From Trichobilharzia szidati (lineage: Eukaryota; Platyhelminthes; Trematoda; Strigeidida; Schistosomatidae), in contig OX235277.1 in NCBI GenBank assembly GCA_944472155.2, positions 25,244,804-25,308,803 of the forward strand: a stretch of 64,000 nucleotides of DNA, read 5' to 3'. Under the pieces are notes generated by a model. That model was not told the DNA's origin. It searched no databases and worked only from the letters and a program-made list of their open reading frames with translations. The position numbers and the translations under genes were made by a program. The first letter of the stretch is position 1. Each line of letters begins with the position of its first letter. Positions 21,016-33,226 of the stretch are shown one piece after another.

Positions 21016-23277
21016 GTAAGTTACTGTGTGAAATTCATATTGCAATGAGACTTTTTAAATAAAAACTTTTATTTTAGAAGGAGATTTAATAATAACTAGA
21101 CGAAAAATGTCGAATATTTTATACTATGCCGATTGTATAACCTAGCAGACTGATGGTAATACAAGCTGGGAAGACGAATCGATAAAAAGAATTCGTTTAC
21201 TATTTCAAATAACAGTTCACTAAGATGAAAGCTGTGCTGAATGTATGATAATAATGATAGCTTTAGTCGTTTGGGTTTAGTCGACTTCTTATGCAGAACC
21301 TACAAGTGAAACTTTAATCTCCCGTATATCATTCAGTGAAATTTATTTCTGTCTCAAACGTACTCCGTCCCTCAACGCATTCGTCCCTCGAAAATAGACC
21401 AAGCGTTGATAGCCATTCAAAAATATGCGTGAGTACAGACTGTTCTTTAGGGATCTCAACGAATGATTAAAACAAAGCATAACTCAATAAATTTGTCAAA
21501 TTATGCTCTGTATAAAACTAGGTAGCCTAATGAATTAAGCAAGCCACTGTTTTGAGTGATCTTGACAAATAACAACTTCACTTACAAGCTTAAAGAATTA
21601 CCAATCACCCAGTGTCCAAACTCTGTACATAATTGGAAATATAAAAAGGTGTCATGTATGCTTGATAACTGAAAAGCAATGGATGGTTTTCATGGTATAG
21701 ACTTGTTGTGACCGGAATTATGACCTAGTAGGCTATCAACTAATACCAACTTCAATGACCTGGCTAATCTGTCCCAATCGCACGTCAGCAAGAGCAACGA
21801 CGACAACCATAATACCGTGGTGCCATATGAAGCAGAAAAGAAGACTGAACGTTAGTAAGAGAGCTTTCACTATCTCAAAACCACGGTCAAAAGAAGGCTG
21901 ACAGCTCTTGTGTATATAGCTGTTCGAAACGACCTTAAGAAGCACTAATGTCATTAATAAATTAAGAGAAAAATTGGTCATAAGTCAGTAAGTGGGATGA
22001 AAGGAATACAAACAGATATGTAGGAATGACATGTAGGAAATTAGGTCTACATATCAAGACTAATGTCAGGAAAGAATTAGAGACGGATAACAGTTAGTCA
22101 AAAAAATGTGATAGTTTAGTCTGACAAACATCTTTCCAAGCAAGAACTAATATTCAAGCTGAGGTAAAAGTTTGATTCTTAGGTTATTAAGATTTGAAAT
22201 TAAGTGTAACTAGTGAGAAGAGATCAGTAATACTTCAACTTTTGCCTTCCTAACTTAGTAAAAGGTTATGCGTTTCTATACGAATCTACTTGTACTGATA
22301 CCTACTCTGTTCGGTTCTACAAATGAAGTGCTTAGTGCCGCGAAATGCCCAGCGATTTGTATATAAATATATACTGCTAGTCGGCCTACATGAGCCGCTG
22401 GATGCCAATCACATCCACCAGTAAGTAGTACTTGCTAGCCAGAGTAAAGTGACCTAAATAACTGAGGGACATTTCTCTCCTTTCTGGTGAAGCACGTGAC
22501 CCAAAATCAATAATCATTCAGTTACGAGACTACGATTTGATGATTTCTCTGATTAGCAATAATTCACACTGTGTTTATAGTCGCTAGTCAGACAGCAGTG
22601 GGAAACTAATGATGCAACTTTTGGTCGACTAAGGTACACAATAATGGATGTGAGAACTGTTCGAGTTTTTCAAACTGATAATATTAACGGTAAGATTTCC
22701 GTGACCGGGCAAATTGTATCAGTCAGTGAATCAGTCTGCATTTTGTTAATTAGAGGATACTGCTTGCATCCAGGGGAACCTGAAGTGAATCTTAGGTATC
22801 GATATTTCACAACATTCTGGAAAACATTATCGGGCATTGGAAACTTTTTGTTTAAAATCATCAAGAATAGCTGATAAAAAAAAAGTTCTAGAGAAATCTA
22901 TCTGTTTAAATCGAATAGTTAGAGCTATACAAGTAGATGTTATTTTGGTGTTTTCATGTTCTCTAAGCTGCATAGTTCAATTGTAAAGCTTTCTTTGTCT
23001 TTCTGGTCAAAATTGCCAGCACCATTCTTCAGTGAGAAGTTCAGTGTGATATATCTACACCTCATCCCGGTTACCAATAGATTGGAACAAAGTTACTTTG
23101 CAGTTATCACTCACTCATGGCATCTTTTATACTTCCAATTCTCTGTGGGTGGATGTTGAACACCGATTAGTTGCTTACTGTCGAAATTTATCAGTGAATT
23201 TGACGTTTGCTGAGGTCACTTAAAACACATATGTTTTTAGTATGGCTACCAAGCTATTGGAATGTTCTGTAAGATAT
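21016..23277. other. Putative intron, no repeat recognised
   Basis: Short frames at 21736-21981 and 22670-22864 (minus) and 22644-22874 and 22956-23159 (plus) lack recognisable domains. No similarity to repeats elsewhere in the window was noticed. Confidence 0.4.
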
Positions 23278-24224
23278 AAAAAGACGTAAACAGAGAAGAA
23301 AATTTTCTTTTCGACGATTCATTTTCATAAGATAATAGAAAGGAAGCAAAATCTTAGTAAGAACTCTACTCTGGCCACAGTAGGGCGAGTGAATATATGT
23401 AGCGCATTTGAATGCAGAGATTCGGTTTCAGTTCACGAATACCGCATGAAGGCGTATATTGCCTTTCCGATTCATACTTAGACACCTTCATCCGTCCCGA
23501 CTGCCTGTAGTTGAAACGAAGCTTCCTAAATAAGTGAAGGACATAGCCCCATTCAAATCTATCCCGTCGATGATGATTGGTGGTGGTTCCCACCATGATC
23601 GACAAAAATATGAAGGTAAAGCCTCTGCTGCCAAAAGTCACACCTGTTTCTTAGAAAACTCTCTTCATGAACCCAGAATTCAAAAATGACAACGAAACAG
23701 GAGTTCTTAGAAACCGCCTGTCTAAATGTCGGAAGAAGACATTTCTAGCAGACACCTTGTGTATCACATTCTCCAGCAGACAGTTGACCCAGTCTAACGG
23801 TAAGGATAAGTTGCGGTTTTAGCCACTTCATTGTGTATTTACCGATTTACTGGTTTGAGTGGAGCAAAGTATATTGGCTCTACGGAATGTCAAGTTCACA
23901 AACGTATTCTGGAACATTGTCAAGCTTGGTTAGCCAGAGACGAAAAGAGGACATCGATCACCCTTATCTGCAGGAATGCTTCACGGTGCTACACAGAGTC
24001 CCTAAATATCGTACAAAGGGACTTCAGCATGTGCCATTTGTCCATAGCTGAAGCATTAGCTATTTGAGATCTGAAACTGGACCTCTGCATTCAAAAGCTC
24101 TACATACATTCACTCTCCCTACTGTGGCCAGAGTTAAGTTCTTACTAAGATTTTGCTTCCTTTTTATTATCTTATGAAAATAAACCGTCGAAAAGAAAAT
24201 TTTCTTCTCTGTTTACGTCTTTTT
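23278..24224. mobile_element. Penelope-like foldback: two head-to-head 3' ends
   Basis: 23278-23400 and about 24100-24224 are inverted copies of each other (AAAAAGACGTAAACAGAG, then GAAAATTTTCTTTTCGACG, then the CTGGCCACAGTAGG region). Inside, the left half carries an endonuclease C-terminus on the minus strand (23366-23641) and the right half carries a GIY-YIG domain on the plus strand (23831-24110) with SGAKYIGSTECQVHKRILEH. Both element 3' ends therefore point outward. Confidence 0.75.
23831..24110 (+). pseudogene. PLE GIY-YIG endonuclease fragment
   Basis: The frame shows IYRFTGLSGAKYIGSTECQV, a GIY-YIG-like start (the first motif reads IYRF, the second KYIGST) followed by the HKRILEH helix with a conserved-looking Arg. 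A shifted frame in 23833-24051 carries the middle part. Truncated; it stops before the C-terminal block seen in family A. Confidence 0.7.
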
Positions 24225-24549
24225 CTTATGACCCAATATGGCAATATTTCGTTCATTCCCTTAGATAGTCAAAACTCCTTTGTCATAGGCTGACCTTTTC
24301 TTCGTCTTTTCTTCTTACGGTAGTACTGTTGTTGTTGTTGAGGTTCATATTTTGATTGAAGATTCGAGGAGTTTTCACCAGGAAATTAGGCTTATATTAC
24401 TCCCAGTCATTTGGTGTTATTGACAATTAACGTAATTCATAGCACTGGTCGTATAAGTATTAGTAATTATGATAGTAAAAATAGTAACGACCGTCTTATC
24501 GAAATGAAACTTTCATATTTTCTACAAATTTCACTATTTTATGAACCAG

Positions 24550-24555
24550 TTTTAC
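24550..24555 (+). CDS. Candidate MEG micro-exon (6 bp), weak
   Basis: Acceptor region TTTCACTATTTTATGAACCAG, exon TTTTAC, donor GTAAGT. Phase-1 compatible. Confidence 0.25.
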
Positions 24556-24833
24556 GTAAGTTAATACAGAAATTGTACTTTATTAAGGGGCTTACAATAT
24601 CATAGTGTTATCTTGTTTATTAGCTGAACAATGACTCATACTCGTTAACTACATTCCACCCGAATTGTGTCTCAGTATTCAAGTAGATTTTTGGTAATAA
24701 CTATTTCCAGGTTACAGATACTACTTACATATCAAATAAGAGTCAAAATGTTAAAGTATTTGTCCAAACGAAGTATTTCAAATATGTACTCTTGTGAAAC
24801 TTTGCAAAGACCGTCAAACACTTGTCGTATATA

Positions 24834-25179
24834 TGTAACGACAGAAGATAAGGGCCAGGAAACAGATCATTTATTAAGCAAATCAACAGATATTGATATA
24901 TTTTTATGTACATTATTATTCGTTATTATTAGCAGAGAAACAGTGTCTTCTGATTGGTTGTTTTCTCGCTGAAAGTTATTCTGTCATCTCTTTGTGGCCA
25001 TTTCTTTGAAGGTCAGACCACATATCTGCAAATCGTTTCCGCCCATGCAAAATCTGCTGTAACTGGTTGTTGAGTTAGTCTTTGTTCTTGTTGTTTTTTC
25101 TCATGACCAAGATTTGGGACCTAAACATTGATGTAAATTGCTGTCTACCAATTTTGGCCAGCAGACAGCTCTCACCGCA
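24834..25179 (-). repeat. Solo LTR
   Basis: TGTAACGACAG to CTCTCACCGCA, the reverse orientation of the LTR at 38257-38609. It is flanked by TATA and TATT, a near-match to a 4-bp target duplication. Confidence 0.7.
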
Positions 25180-26269
25180 TATTCAACACTGAAAGAGGAC
25201 GACAGTCCTTTCAACTATCCCAAGTGGATGAGAAATCTAATTCTAGACCACTTATAAAGTGAGAAGGAACAGTTGCAGAAGATAAGCTGTCTGTAACAAA
25301 ATTTTGTGATGTCATCGCTTTTATGCTTCACAATAACAGTGAGATTGAAATAAAGACGCCGGTTTGGACACTTGAATAAGCCAGCAACATTATACGATAT
25401 ATACGTGTTTCCCTAGCCCTACCTACTTAAACGCCAACACACAATGACGTCAGCCGAAAAGTGTATTTCAGTATCAACCACAGTATATTTTTTAATTGGA
25501 CACCAACCATTGTCATGAGTCCAGTCCTTCGTTTGCTAGAGACTGAAGTCTAGCAGTTGAAACTGGAATGCAGCCACCGTGCTGACGAGTGCCAGTAAGC
25601 ACGACATCTGGGTCCAAGGCATCCTGACTGCTGCGTCGAACCATCTAACAATATATTTTTATACAATAATGCTCAATTCAAAAAATCACCAAGGATGTGG
25701 TAATTAGTCTATAAGCACGATCAATAAAGATAGTGGGCATCATTTCACGTAGGTCGGTTCTGATTGGTTTATTTCCAGATTGACCTTGATCACCGAATCA
25801 CCAATAAAGACTAATTCATTGTTTGTGTGTCCACATATCACAAAAGTAATTACTAACTTTGAGATCTGAAGCTATGGTTGCTGAGTTCAGTTCTGAGTGA
25901 GAACGCCAGCACTCACTGGGAAGTAGGTACATCCATTAAGCCACTGGGACGCAATCAACCAACCTGAGAGTCTTGCATCCACTCTCATTTGGGACTGTGG
26001 GTGTGTACTGCTCAGGTGTCCCAAGCCAGGACTGAACAGGTATTCAGTCCTTCGTGATTTTCAATCTTTCAATCAATAACTGATATCGTGATCTAACCTC
26101 ACATGTAATTGTTTAGTATCACCAGAAACACATTTTCCGTAGCCGAAATATGAGAAGACTCTCTTAGCGTTTATAAAATTTGTGAATAGAATAGTTCTGA
26201 TTGTTTCAAGTCACTAACTGGCCAGTAGGTAACGGGAGAAGATAAGAGAATTCATATTAATACATGATC
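25180..26269. other. Putative intron; possible SINE-like pieces
   Basis: 25540-25650 and 25860-26060 have the GC-richer, tRNA-repeat-like texture of the SINE family seen at 44 kb and 51 kb, but I could not align them confidently. Confidence 0.3.
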
Positions 26270-26470
26270 CACCATATTAAAGCCTGGCTAGGCTGGTGGA
26301 CAATAAACTGCTCTGATTGGTTAGCTATCGGGCCAAGGTAAGGCAGTCAGACTCAAAGTTATCCAATGAGATTATTTCTTGAGCACAACGTAAACTAGCT
26401 CCAGATTTGAGAAATAAACACTTCTCTGTCTTCAGCAATTAACTTAAAACGTTAATTTCTATTTCGACTG
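26270..26470. repeat. Dispersed repeat, copy 1
   Basis: Matches 53975-54190 in inverted orientation: CCACCATATTAAAGCCTGGC, the CTGATTGGTT segment, CCAATGAGATTATTTC and TTAACTTAAAACGTTAATTTC all recur reversed. No coding content. Confidence 0.55.
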
Positions 26471-26762
26471 CTTCCTATCAGTCTGTAACTTATAAATCTT
26501 TCTTTAGCATATGCTTAGAATCACAAGTGTACATAAATATGCATTTATAATGCCAATGGTAGTTCACATATCTGCGACAAGATTTTAATTTCACTCGATT
26601 TTAAGCATTTTACTGAAAAACTGTTCATGTTATGTCAGCATAACGCTACTGATAACTAATGAGTATTAAATTTTTATATAATTTGTATTAAAATTTGTTT
26701 GATATAGATTAATCGCAAATTACTTACACGACTATTATATAACTAAAAATGATTCTCTGCAG

Positions 26763-26783
26763 GCGAATCAAGTTTTGAAAATA
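26763..26783 (+). CDS. MEG micro-exon (21 bp)
   Basis: Acceptor ATGATTCTCTGCAG, exon of 21 bp (GCGAATCAAGTTTTGAAAAT plus A), donor GTAAGT. Joined to exon 1 in phase 1 it reads Gly then ESSFEN and leaves phase 1 again. Good splice sites at both ends. Confidence 0.5.
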
Positions 26784-27578
26784 GTAAGTTGCAGTGTTAG
26801 CTTCATCATTAGTGTAAGCAAATATTTCAAATAAATAATCCCTCACGTCATCAAAAAATCTAAAAGAGGTATGAGTTCATTGATTTGAGAAGAGCAACAA
26901 CCTTGTCCTATCAGTCAAGTTCGCACTGTGATTATCACCGATTTAGGTGACTCACTAATAGGGTGGGTGAACTGTGAACCGACATTAGATAGTTTGGGAG
27001 GGAGACGGTAATCGGCAGAAATCACTTGATCTATATTTCGCATTTCTGAGAACTCGTCAGCAAAGCATATTTCCGACCTTGAAGAAACTGATGTCCCCTT
27101 TGAGATATGATTCGCACTACTCAATACTGTAGTCAAGGATATTATCAGTAAGCTATTCAGGCACCGTAGGATTTTAATAGATAAAAAGGACCAATCAAGT
27201 GTCCAATCTTTGGTGCTCACACTGACTGAATTCCGTTAGTCAAGTTTGCACTGTTATCATTAATTTAAGTGAAAAGGTGTGAATATTTAAGTCTTTGTAG
27301 TGAAGTGTGTATTAAGCTAATTTAATCAACTCAGAATGGGTTGGCAGTAATTACATGCAACAAACTGTAATTGTGTGAAACACTTAAAAGACATTTTTAG
27401 AAAGGCAGAGTGAATGTGTTATACGCTGTCTAGAGATTTCTAAGTGGCTGTTTAGCATCCTGTTTACCACTTTGTTTTATTTGCTTAATTAACTATCAAA
27501 GATGCAGTGGTTTGATTCACTTTGTAATTATGGATGAATGCCTATGATCACATTTTGTTCTTACAAATATTAAAAAAG

Positions 27579-27599
27579 TGCTGGCCCATTTATATGTCT
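27579..27599 (+). CDS. Candidate MEG micro-exon (21 bp), weak
   Basis: Acceptor TTGTTCTTACAAATATTAAAAAAG (weak AAG), 21 bp open in phase 1 (LAHLYV after the split codon), donor GTAAGT. Confidence 0.25.
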
Positions 27600-27654
27600 G
27601 TAAGTTGATACACTTCTGTTTTTGATCAATTATCCAGGGTATTCTACCCTTATA

Positions 27655-27835
27655 GGATCTCATCATAAGCTGACATTGGCTAAAGAACTATTGGAAAACA
27701 AGCTGGGAGTAATGGATGGCTGTTTCGCCCTAGTTTGGGGCTCTTCAACATTACGCACCCACCGGGGTTCGACCTCACCTTGAAACCAGAAGGTCCTGGG
27801 TTCGAAACCCAGGAATTGACTAGATATTTGAATAC
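27655..27835. repeat. tRNA-derived SINE-like repeat
   Basis: Contains GAACTATTGGAAAAC, TGTTTCGCCCTAGTTTGGGG, ACGCACCCACC and CTGGGTTCGAAACCC, the last a near-perfect B box. The blocks recur at 37680-37930, 43867-44000, 44110-44410 and 51330-51500. Confidence 0.6.
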
Positions 27836-28014
27836 AAATCAATATGAGATTATGTACATTCAGAAATAATAATGTGAGTGTTATTGATCAATTACAATCA
27901 GATGGGAAATAAGACGAGTGTTTTTATAGTCGAAATAAGTAACTTGTTAGAATGTTGTGATGTGCTTGAATTGAAACAGAATTTTGAGATTATTTATTAT
28001 CCTCTTCTGATTTG

Positions 28015-28380
28015 ACTGACTGGTGGTAATAATATCTTCCATATTTCTGGTATTTGCATTGAGTCATTTCTGTTGCATGTGTTGGGTGTAGACTCAATGA
28101 ACCAGGCAGGATTCAGTAATCAGTCTCTGGCTCCACCTACCTGTATTACTTTTTAGAATTTCGACTCTGCCCCACCCTATTGTGTGGTTGTGTGTTAATG
28201 CATGCAGTGCAGTCACTGAGCTTTTTTCTAAATTACTTATCTTCTCGGGGTCAACCATTCCCACCTTAGCCACTAAATTCTTATGCTCCAGCAATCTGCT
28301 AACCCCCCATCTACTAGTTTTACCTATGTAGGTGACCTCACTCACAGTCATTGCAAGGTATTTTGTAAATTATATTATTT
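28015..28380 (-). pseudogene. PLE family B GIY-YIG endonuclease fragment
   Basis: The 85-codon minus-strand frame has TYIGKTSRWGVSRLLEHKNL and LHALTHNHTIGWGRVEILKS, the family B endonuclease core. Truncated at both ends, with no pair of inverted ends visible. Confidence 0.75.
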
Positions 28381-28984
28381 CAAAGCTGAACTTAAATAAC
28401 TTGTTAACTCTCAGATTTGATAAGAATGATATTTGCATGGATTAAGTGAAAGTTGTACCACTATTTAAAACTAGCGCCTAATTTCATTCGAAATTCACTT
28501 GATAACTTAATTCGGTAATTGTACGAGAATCATCTGTAAAATGGGTAATAACTCAGCTATCAGATAAAACGACGTATCAAGTTAAGATCAAGGTGGGTTC
28601 ATGCTGAAATTTATAAATATTTCCATCCTTCGATATTTGATCATTGCGATTATATATAGTAATATATACAACGTATTATCGGTTAAGGTAGAGGAGAATG
28701 TAAGCAATACAAAAAGAAGTGAATATTTTACTATATACTTTTAAATATTATTATTGCACAAGTTTTATTTACTTCAATAAGGGTAATATTTGTTGCCTGT
28801 TTAACCACATAACGTATTCTGTGAAAACAGAAATAGCATTTTTTGAGGTTTAAGATAAAATCAGCTTTTTACTTAACATAACTTTGATTCCTCAATAGTT
28901 AGAATTTACTATCTTAATCATAAACAGATGTAGAAAAACAGAAATGGTTTGGGCCAATAGTATTCAGAACAAACAATATCGCAT

Positions 28985-29710
28985 TTAATAATAATAATCT
29001 GAACAAAACAAGAACTACACTTTTAGCACAATAAAGTGCTACCATCTCTTATTTCGTTACCTTCTTTTCAGCTGCTTACAGGGCAAAGACATCCTTAAAT
29101 ATATCTACGAAAACAATTTTAACATACTTACCCACACAGAGTTCATTTTAAACAAAAATCAATCAATCAAACAATATATGCCCACAGTAATAATGTATAT
29201 ATACAATATTAAACACTATTCCGAACAGAAATAATCATACACAAAGGAAAATTTTCAGCGTTTCGCATTCAAATGAAAGAGAGATGAAAAATATTCAGTT
29301 ACCAGGGCAATAAAGACTGATAATTGCTTCTTTCTGGAAACATAAATCAGGTTTCAGGCACTTTATGGAAATGGCTTCAGCAAACTTGAGGAGAATTGAG
29401 CTCTTTTGCTTACTGATAATTTTGAACGATTTGGCGACGTCCACCTGATGACCTGTGTCGAGAAGATGTCGGGCAGTGGCACTGTTTAAAGCATTCATTC
29501 CCTTAAGACATAAGCTTTTTGGTGCATGTTCATAAAAATCGTAGATATGCCCTTCTTTCTGTCCTTCCAATGTAACTGCTCCCACAGATACATGCAAATT
29601 TGTATATACAGTCGGAGTTAACATGAGAAGGATATCTGTCGATTTTTGATTGCATCAAAGAGCAAGTTGTTCGATAGACAGGGATGAGCTTAGCTGCAGG
29701 ATGGGCCATG
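28985..29710 (-). pseudogene. PLE family A 3' part (endonuclease plus terminal region)
   Basis: The frame at 29295-29624 (109 codons) encodes CLKGMNALNSATARHLLDTG and IKCLKPDLCFQKE. The untranslated terminal region at 28985-29290 recurs at 46108-46410. This is the best preserved family A endonuclease C-terminus in the window. Confidence 0.75.
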
Positions 29711-29805
29711 GCTAGTGATGATCAACAGAAGGCTGAGTACATCACCAGCCCAAAAAATTACACTGTGTTATATACACATAGTTTCGCTTAATTTTGCCTA
29801 AAACC

Positions 29806-30966
29806 TGCAAAGTTAAACTTTACCCACCCCTTACTATCAATCAGCAAACAACCTTCAACGGACCAATCAGATGAAAGAGGCATTTTTGATTAAGGAAGAC
29901 GTACATTTATGGAAAAAAGCATGAAAACTACATAAAACTGTTACATAGGGTATCTTTCTTTAAAATGTGACAGAAACATATCCCAGTATAGCATAGAAGT
30001 GTCAAGAGAAAAGTCACATCACAATCAGTATATTTATTCATCCAGATTACTATAAATGAGACCCTTTTGAGATCCATTTATGGCCCTAACCCTATTTTTA
30101 AATCTCCCCTAAAATCCTTCTATAGAATTAGTGTGTGCCCCTGTAACTGGTCCACAAAATCATTGGAATGATTCACTCTGTGTTGAATATATCCAGGAGA
30201 TGACAGCGAGCTGTAACCTTTCCATTCACCAGTATGCACTATGGATCTCTGTTTCACAAGTCTAGTAATAATGGGCATTAAATAGTTGACTTTCCGTCTG
30301 GCATTCTCTCCAGGAATCCTTTGCGCATGGAGGAGTCATATAAGCCCATCACTCCAACATTGTTGGCTTGCTCACGACCACGGTTGTATTTTTTCTTCAG
30401 TAACACAGTTTCGTCCACGTGCACAACGATGCCTTCTCTGCCTAACAACGAAGTAATTCTCTCCATTTTCCAAGATGCTATGTCTCTGTAGTGCTGGTAC
30501 CACTGAACTGTTGACATGAAGCTGTTTTCAGTTTTAGCAGCTGTACCTCTCACAGGCTGTTTTAAAACCCAGTAGTCACAAATATACAAAATCTGGGTTA
30601 GGGAGAGATGCAACCAAGCAAAATATGTCCCCACGAAATATTAAAATTATCAGCTTACCTTCCCTAATGCTAACTTGTCTCAAACAAATTTCATAACGAG
30701 TGACATATCCATCAATCGATCTGTTAAAGCTTTTTAAACTCATGACACCACCACATGAACATATCCTCTCCTTCCTAAGCAACCCCAAATCCAGACAATA
30801 CTGCAAAAGCTTATCCTCCTCGAACTGGAAGTGTAAGTTCGTTAGAGCACATATTTGGTGCGAATCAAGCACAATACAACCTTGAACTCACGTGCATGAA
30901 CCTCATTGGACCATTCGAGGTCGTTCGCTGATTGGTAGTCAGTGGTGCTTAAAGTTTAACTTCGCC
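29806..30966 (-). mobile_element. Merlin DNA transposon, copy 1
   Basis: Imperfect terminal inverted repeats (AAGTTAAACTTTA inside each end, then a CAATCAGC segment) bound a 1161-bp element. The flanks CTAAAACC (29798-29805) and CTAAAACT (30967-30974) are a 7/8 match to the 8-bp target duplication expected for Merlin. The interior encodes a decayed IS1016/ISXO2-type transposase. Confidence 0.8.
30034..30872 (-). pseudogene. Merlin transposase, copy 1 (decayed)
   Basis: N-terminal frame 30872-30659 has a Cys-rich segment (ERICSCGGVMSLK ... YEICLRQVSIREG). After 28 bp the frame shifts to TYFAWLHLSLTQILYICDYW and the first catalytic Asp in VVHVDETVLLKKKYNRG. Another shift follows near 30283. 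The second catalytic Asp is Gly here (HTGEW), the Glu remains in HTNSIEGF, and a stop follows. The enzyme would cut and paste Merlin DNA by a DDE mechanism; this copy cannot. The 28-bp break starts with GTAAGC, a splice donor, but lacks AG at its end. Confidence 0.8.
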
Positions 30967-31308
30967 CTAAAACTTTAAAATAACTATCTTAAGGAGTTAT
31001 TGCGCACTAGCGTGAACCCTTTACTTTTTCCTCTGCTTGGATTGCTGAATTTCTACTGGCTGTAAATACTTTTGATGCATCAGTGAAATACTTCATTTTC
31101 AAGGTCATTACAACTGTTTATACATATACAGAGTTTTTGTCCAGCATTTTGACTGTGGTTTGAAACAGTAAAGCTCTCTTGTCAACGCCCAGTCTTTCCT
31201 TTTGTCTTTGCGTGGCAGCGGTGTTATTGTTGTTGTTGATGTGTGATTAGTACAGATTAGCCAGCGTATTAAGTTGGTTGGCTCATAGTCTACTAGGCTG
31301 TAGCTAAG

Positions 31309-32481
31309 CGCAACTCTAAAGGATAGGAGCCCAAACCGAAACGACCTACGAACGCACAAATGACCTTGTCAAGGACAAGGACCAATCAGAAGGCTCAAAA
31401 TAAACGGCGCATAATTGTAAAAAAGCGTTTATATAAAAGTAATGCAACGTTAAAATATGGTTACAATGGATAATGTTCTCGGATATGTTGCGAAAAAAGC
31501 TTCCAACTTCTCATAGGTATCTTCATACTGATGTTAAACCAAGTTCTATACATAAACTCATCAAGATAACTGTATGTCATGGGATTTCTAGACCCATTCA
31601 CCAATCTTATCCCTGTTTTAGGTGACTCCAGAAACTTTCGGTTGAATTAGTATGAGTTCCGTCCAAAGGATTGCGGAAACCGTTTGTGTAGTTGACTACA
31701 TGATGAATATACCCGAGATTCGACAATTGACCGTAACTGCTCCATTCGTCTGTGTGAATAGCGGTCCCAGGCAGCACTAAGCGCTGGATAACAGGCAATA
31801 ATATGCCTGCACTTCGATTAGGAATCGCCTCGATATATCCTTTTCGGAGGGTGGTGTCATAGATACCCAATATCCATTGTTGGTTTGCTCGTAATCTGCC
31901 ACGATTATATTTCCTTTTTATTAATACGGTCTCATCAATTTGAACGATTACACCAACTCCTCCAAGAACTTGAGTTAGGCTGTTCATTTTCCAGGACGAT
32001 GTGTCTCTGCAGTATTGATACCACTGCACCGCAGACAATTCTGAATTTTCCATTTCATAAGCCGTTGCTGTAACTGGTCTGTTCAGTATCCAGAAATTAC
32101 AGATCGTTAAAATTTTTGTTAAGGGTAATTTTAACTTTGAGAAGAAAGTGACTAAGGAATCTGTAAACTAAAATGAAAGACATAACCTCTCGAACTGATC
32201 TTCTCCTCCGGCACTCATTACACCTGTATAGAAACCCATCAATGCAGTTTGTGTATTTTTGTATACACATATCACCTCCGCTCTGACAAATTTTCGACCT
32301 TGCAATCAGTCTGTTATCCAAACAGTAATCAAAAACAAGATTCGGAGCGACTTTACAACGCAAAAGGTGTAGAGCATCCATAATTACTTCCAGAAAAACC
32401 ACAGTCACCTGACTGGTTTCCCAAGGTCGTTTGTGCGTTCATAGGTCGTTTCGGTTTGTGCTGCTATTCTTTAAAGTTGCC
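31309..32481 (-). mobile_element. Merlin DNA transposon, copy 2
   Basis: Ends CGCAACTCTAAAGGATAGG and (reverse) GGCAACTTTAAAGAATAGC lead into about 58-bp inverted repeats containing CCGAAACGACCTA and GAACGCACAAA. Internal length fits a single-gene Merlin element. I could not define an exact target duplication. Its termini match the 304-bp element at 63534-63837 closely and differ from copy 1. Confidence 0.82.
31461..32408 (-). pseudogene. Merlin transposase, copy 2 (nearly intact)
   Basis: Frame 32408-32186 gives the Cys-rich N-terminus (CQSGGDMCIQK, RCNECRRRRSVRE). A 34-bp break (32185-32152) then restores frame at TFFSKLKLPLTKILTICNFW. The catalytic triad is complete: Asp in VQIDETVLIK, Asp in AIHTDEW (62 residues on) and Glu in NSTESFW (37 further). 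One frameshift near 31615 separates the tail RLVNGSRNPMTYSYLDEF, which runs to a stop at 31461. The 34-bp break ends in TTAG but starts TTATGT, one base from GTATGT. Confidence 0.82.
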
Positions 32482-32553
32482 AGTATGCTACAGGCATTGA
32501 TTTTCATTCACAAAAAGTGTACACCTGCTCTGTTTCATTTATTCATTTTACAG

Positions 32554-32568
32554 GGGCCTATGGTCCAG
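32554..32568 (+). CDS. MEG micro-exon (15 bp)
   Basis: Strong acceptor (TGTTTCATTTATTCATTTTACAG), exon GGGCCTATGGTCCAG, donor GTAAGC. In phase 1 it encodes AYGP after the split codon. Confidence 0.6.
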
Positions 32569-33214
32569 GTAAGCGTCTATCAATGACTAACCTTAATATC
32601 CCTACTAAGAAGGGGGGTATGCTGAATATATGTTATGATCACTATTCACTTCCTGTGTTCTCAAGGAAACATACGACCATAGTTGAACATCTGTGCTCAA
32701 CTCCGTTCACTGTCATCACTTCCAAATGTCCTTGCAACTACCCACAAGATTTCGTTTCCCCCTTCTGATTGTCATTCACACATCCAGGCCAAACTCACCG
32801 TTCGATTCTCATTCGACTTGTAGCCTAAAGCCTGGTGTGCAATGTCTATTGAAGGTATCCTTAGAATGTTTAATCTATTTCCAGTTCCTTTGCATACTAG
32901 TTGAGTAGCAAATTGTTGGCTGGTTTTTTGTCTGTTGGAGTTTCTTAGTGCCTATCTTTTCTGGCAGCACATCTGATTTTCAGTATTGCTTGAAGGAAGA
33001 TGTTTATAAAAAAACCTGTAACGTGTACTGAAAATGCTTTCAGTAACGAACACGCCAAGTCTGTGAATCATATTCAAGGCGTATGATAGTTACAATGAGG
33101 TGAACACCGGTGAAAATTTAGCTGACTTTAGAAATACCTAAGTTTCAAATAGATATTGAACTGATTTGGTTCTTTGAACAATATTAATACCTTCTACACT
33201 GCTGTTTTTCACAG

Positions 33215-33226
33215 ATCAAAACAAGC
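33215..33226 (+). CDS. MEG micro-exon (12 bp)
   Basis: Very strong acceptor (CTTCTACACTGCTGTTTTTCACAG is the upstream tract, 24 bases at 33191-33214), exon ATCAAAACAAGC, donor GTAATC (weaker). In phase 1 it gives Asp-Gln-Asn-Lys. Confidence 0.5.

Noticed and set aside
22670..22690. 24-bp phase-1 exon before GTAAGA
   Set aside because: The AG at its start has no pyrimidine tract.
26510..26534. Exon after the acceptor AATCTTTCTTTAG
   Set aside because: It contains an in-phase TAG and its length is not a multiple of three.
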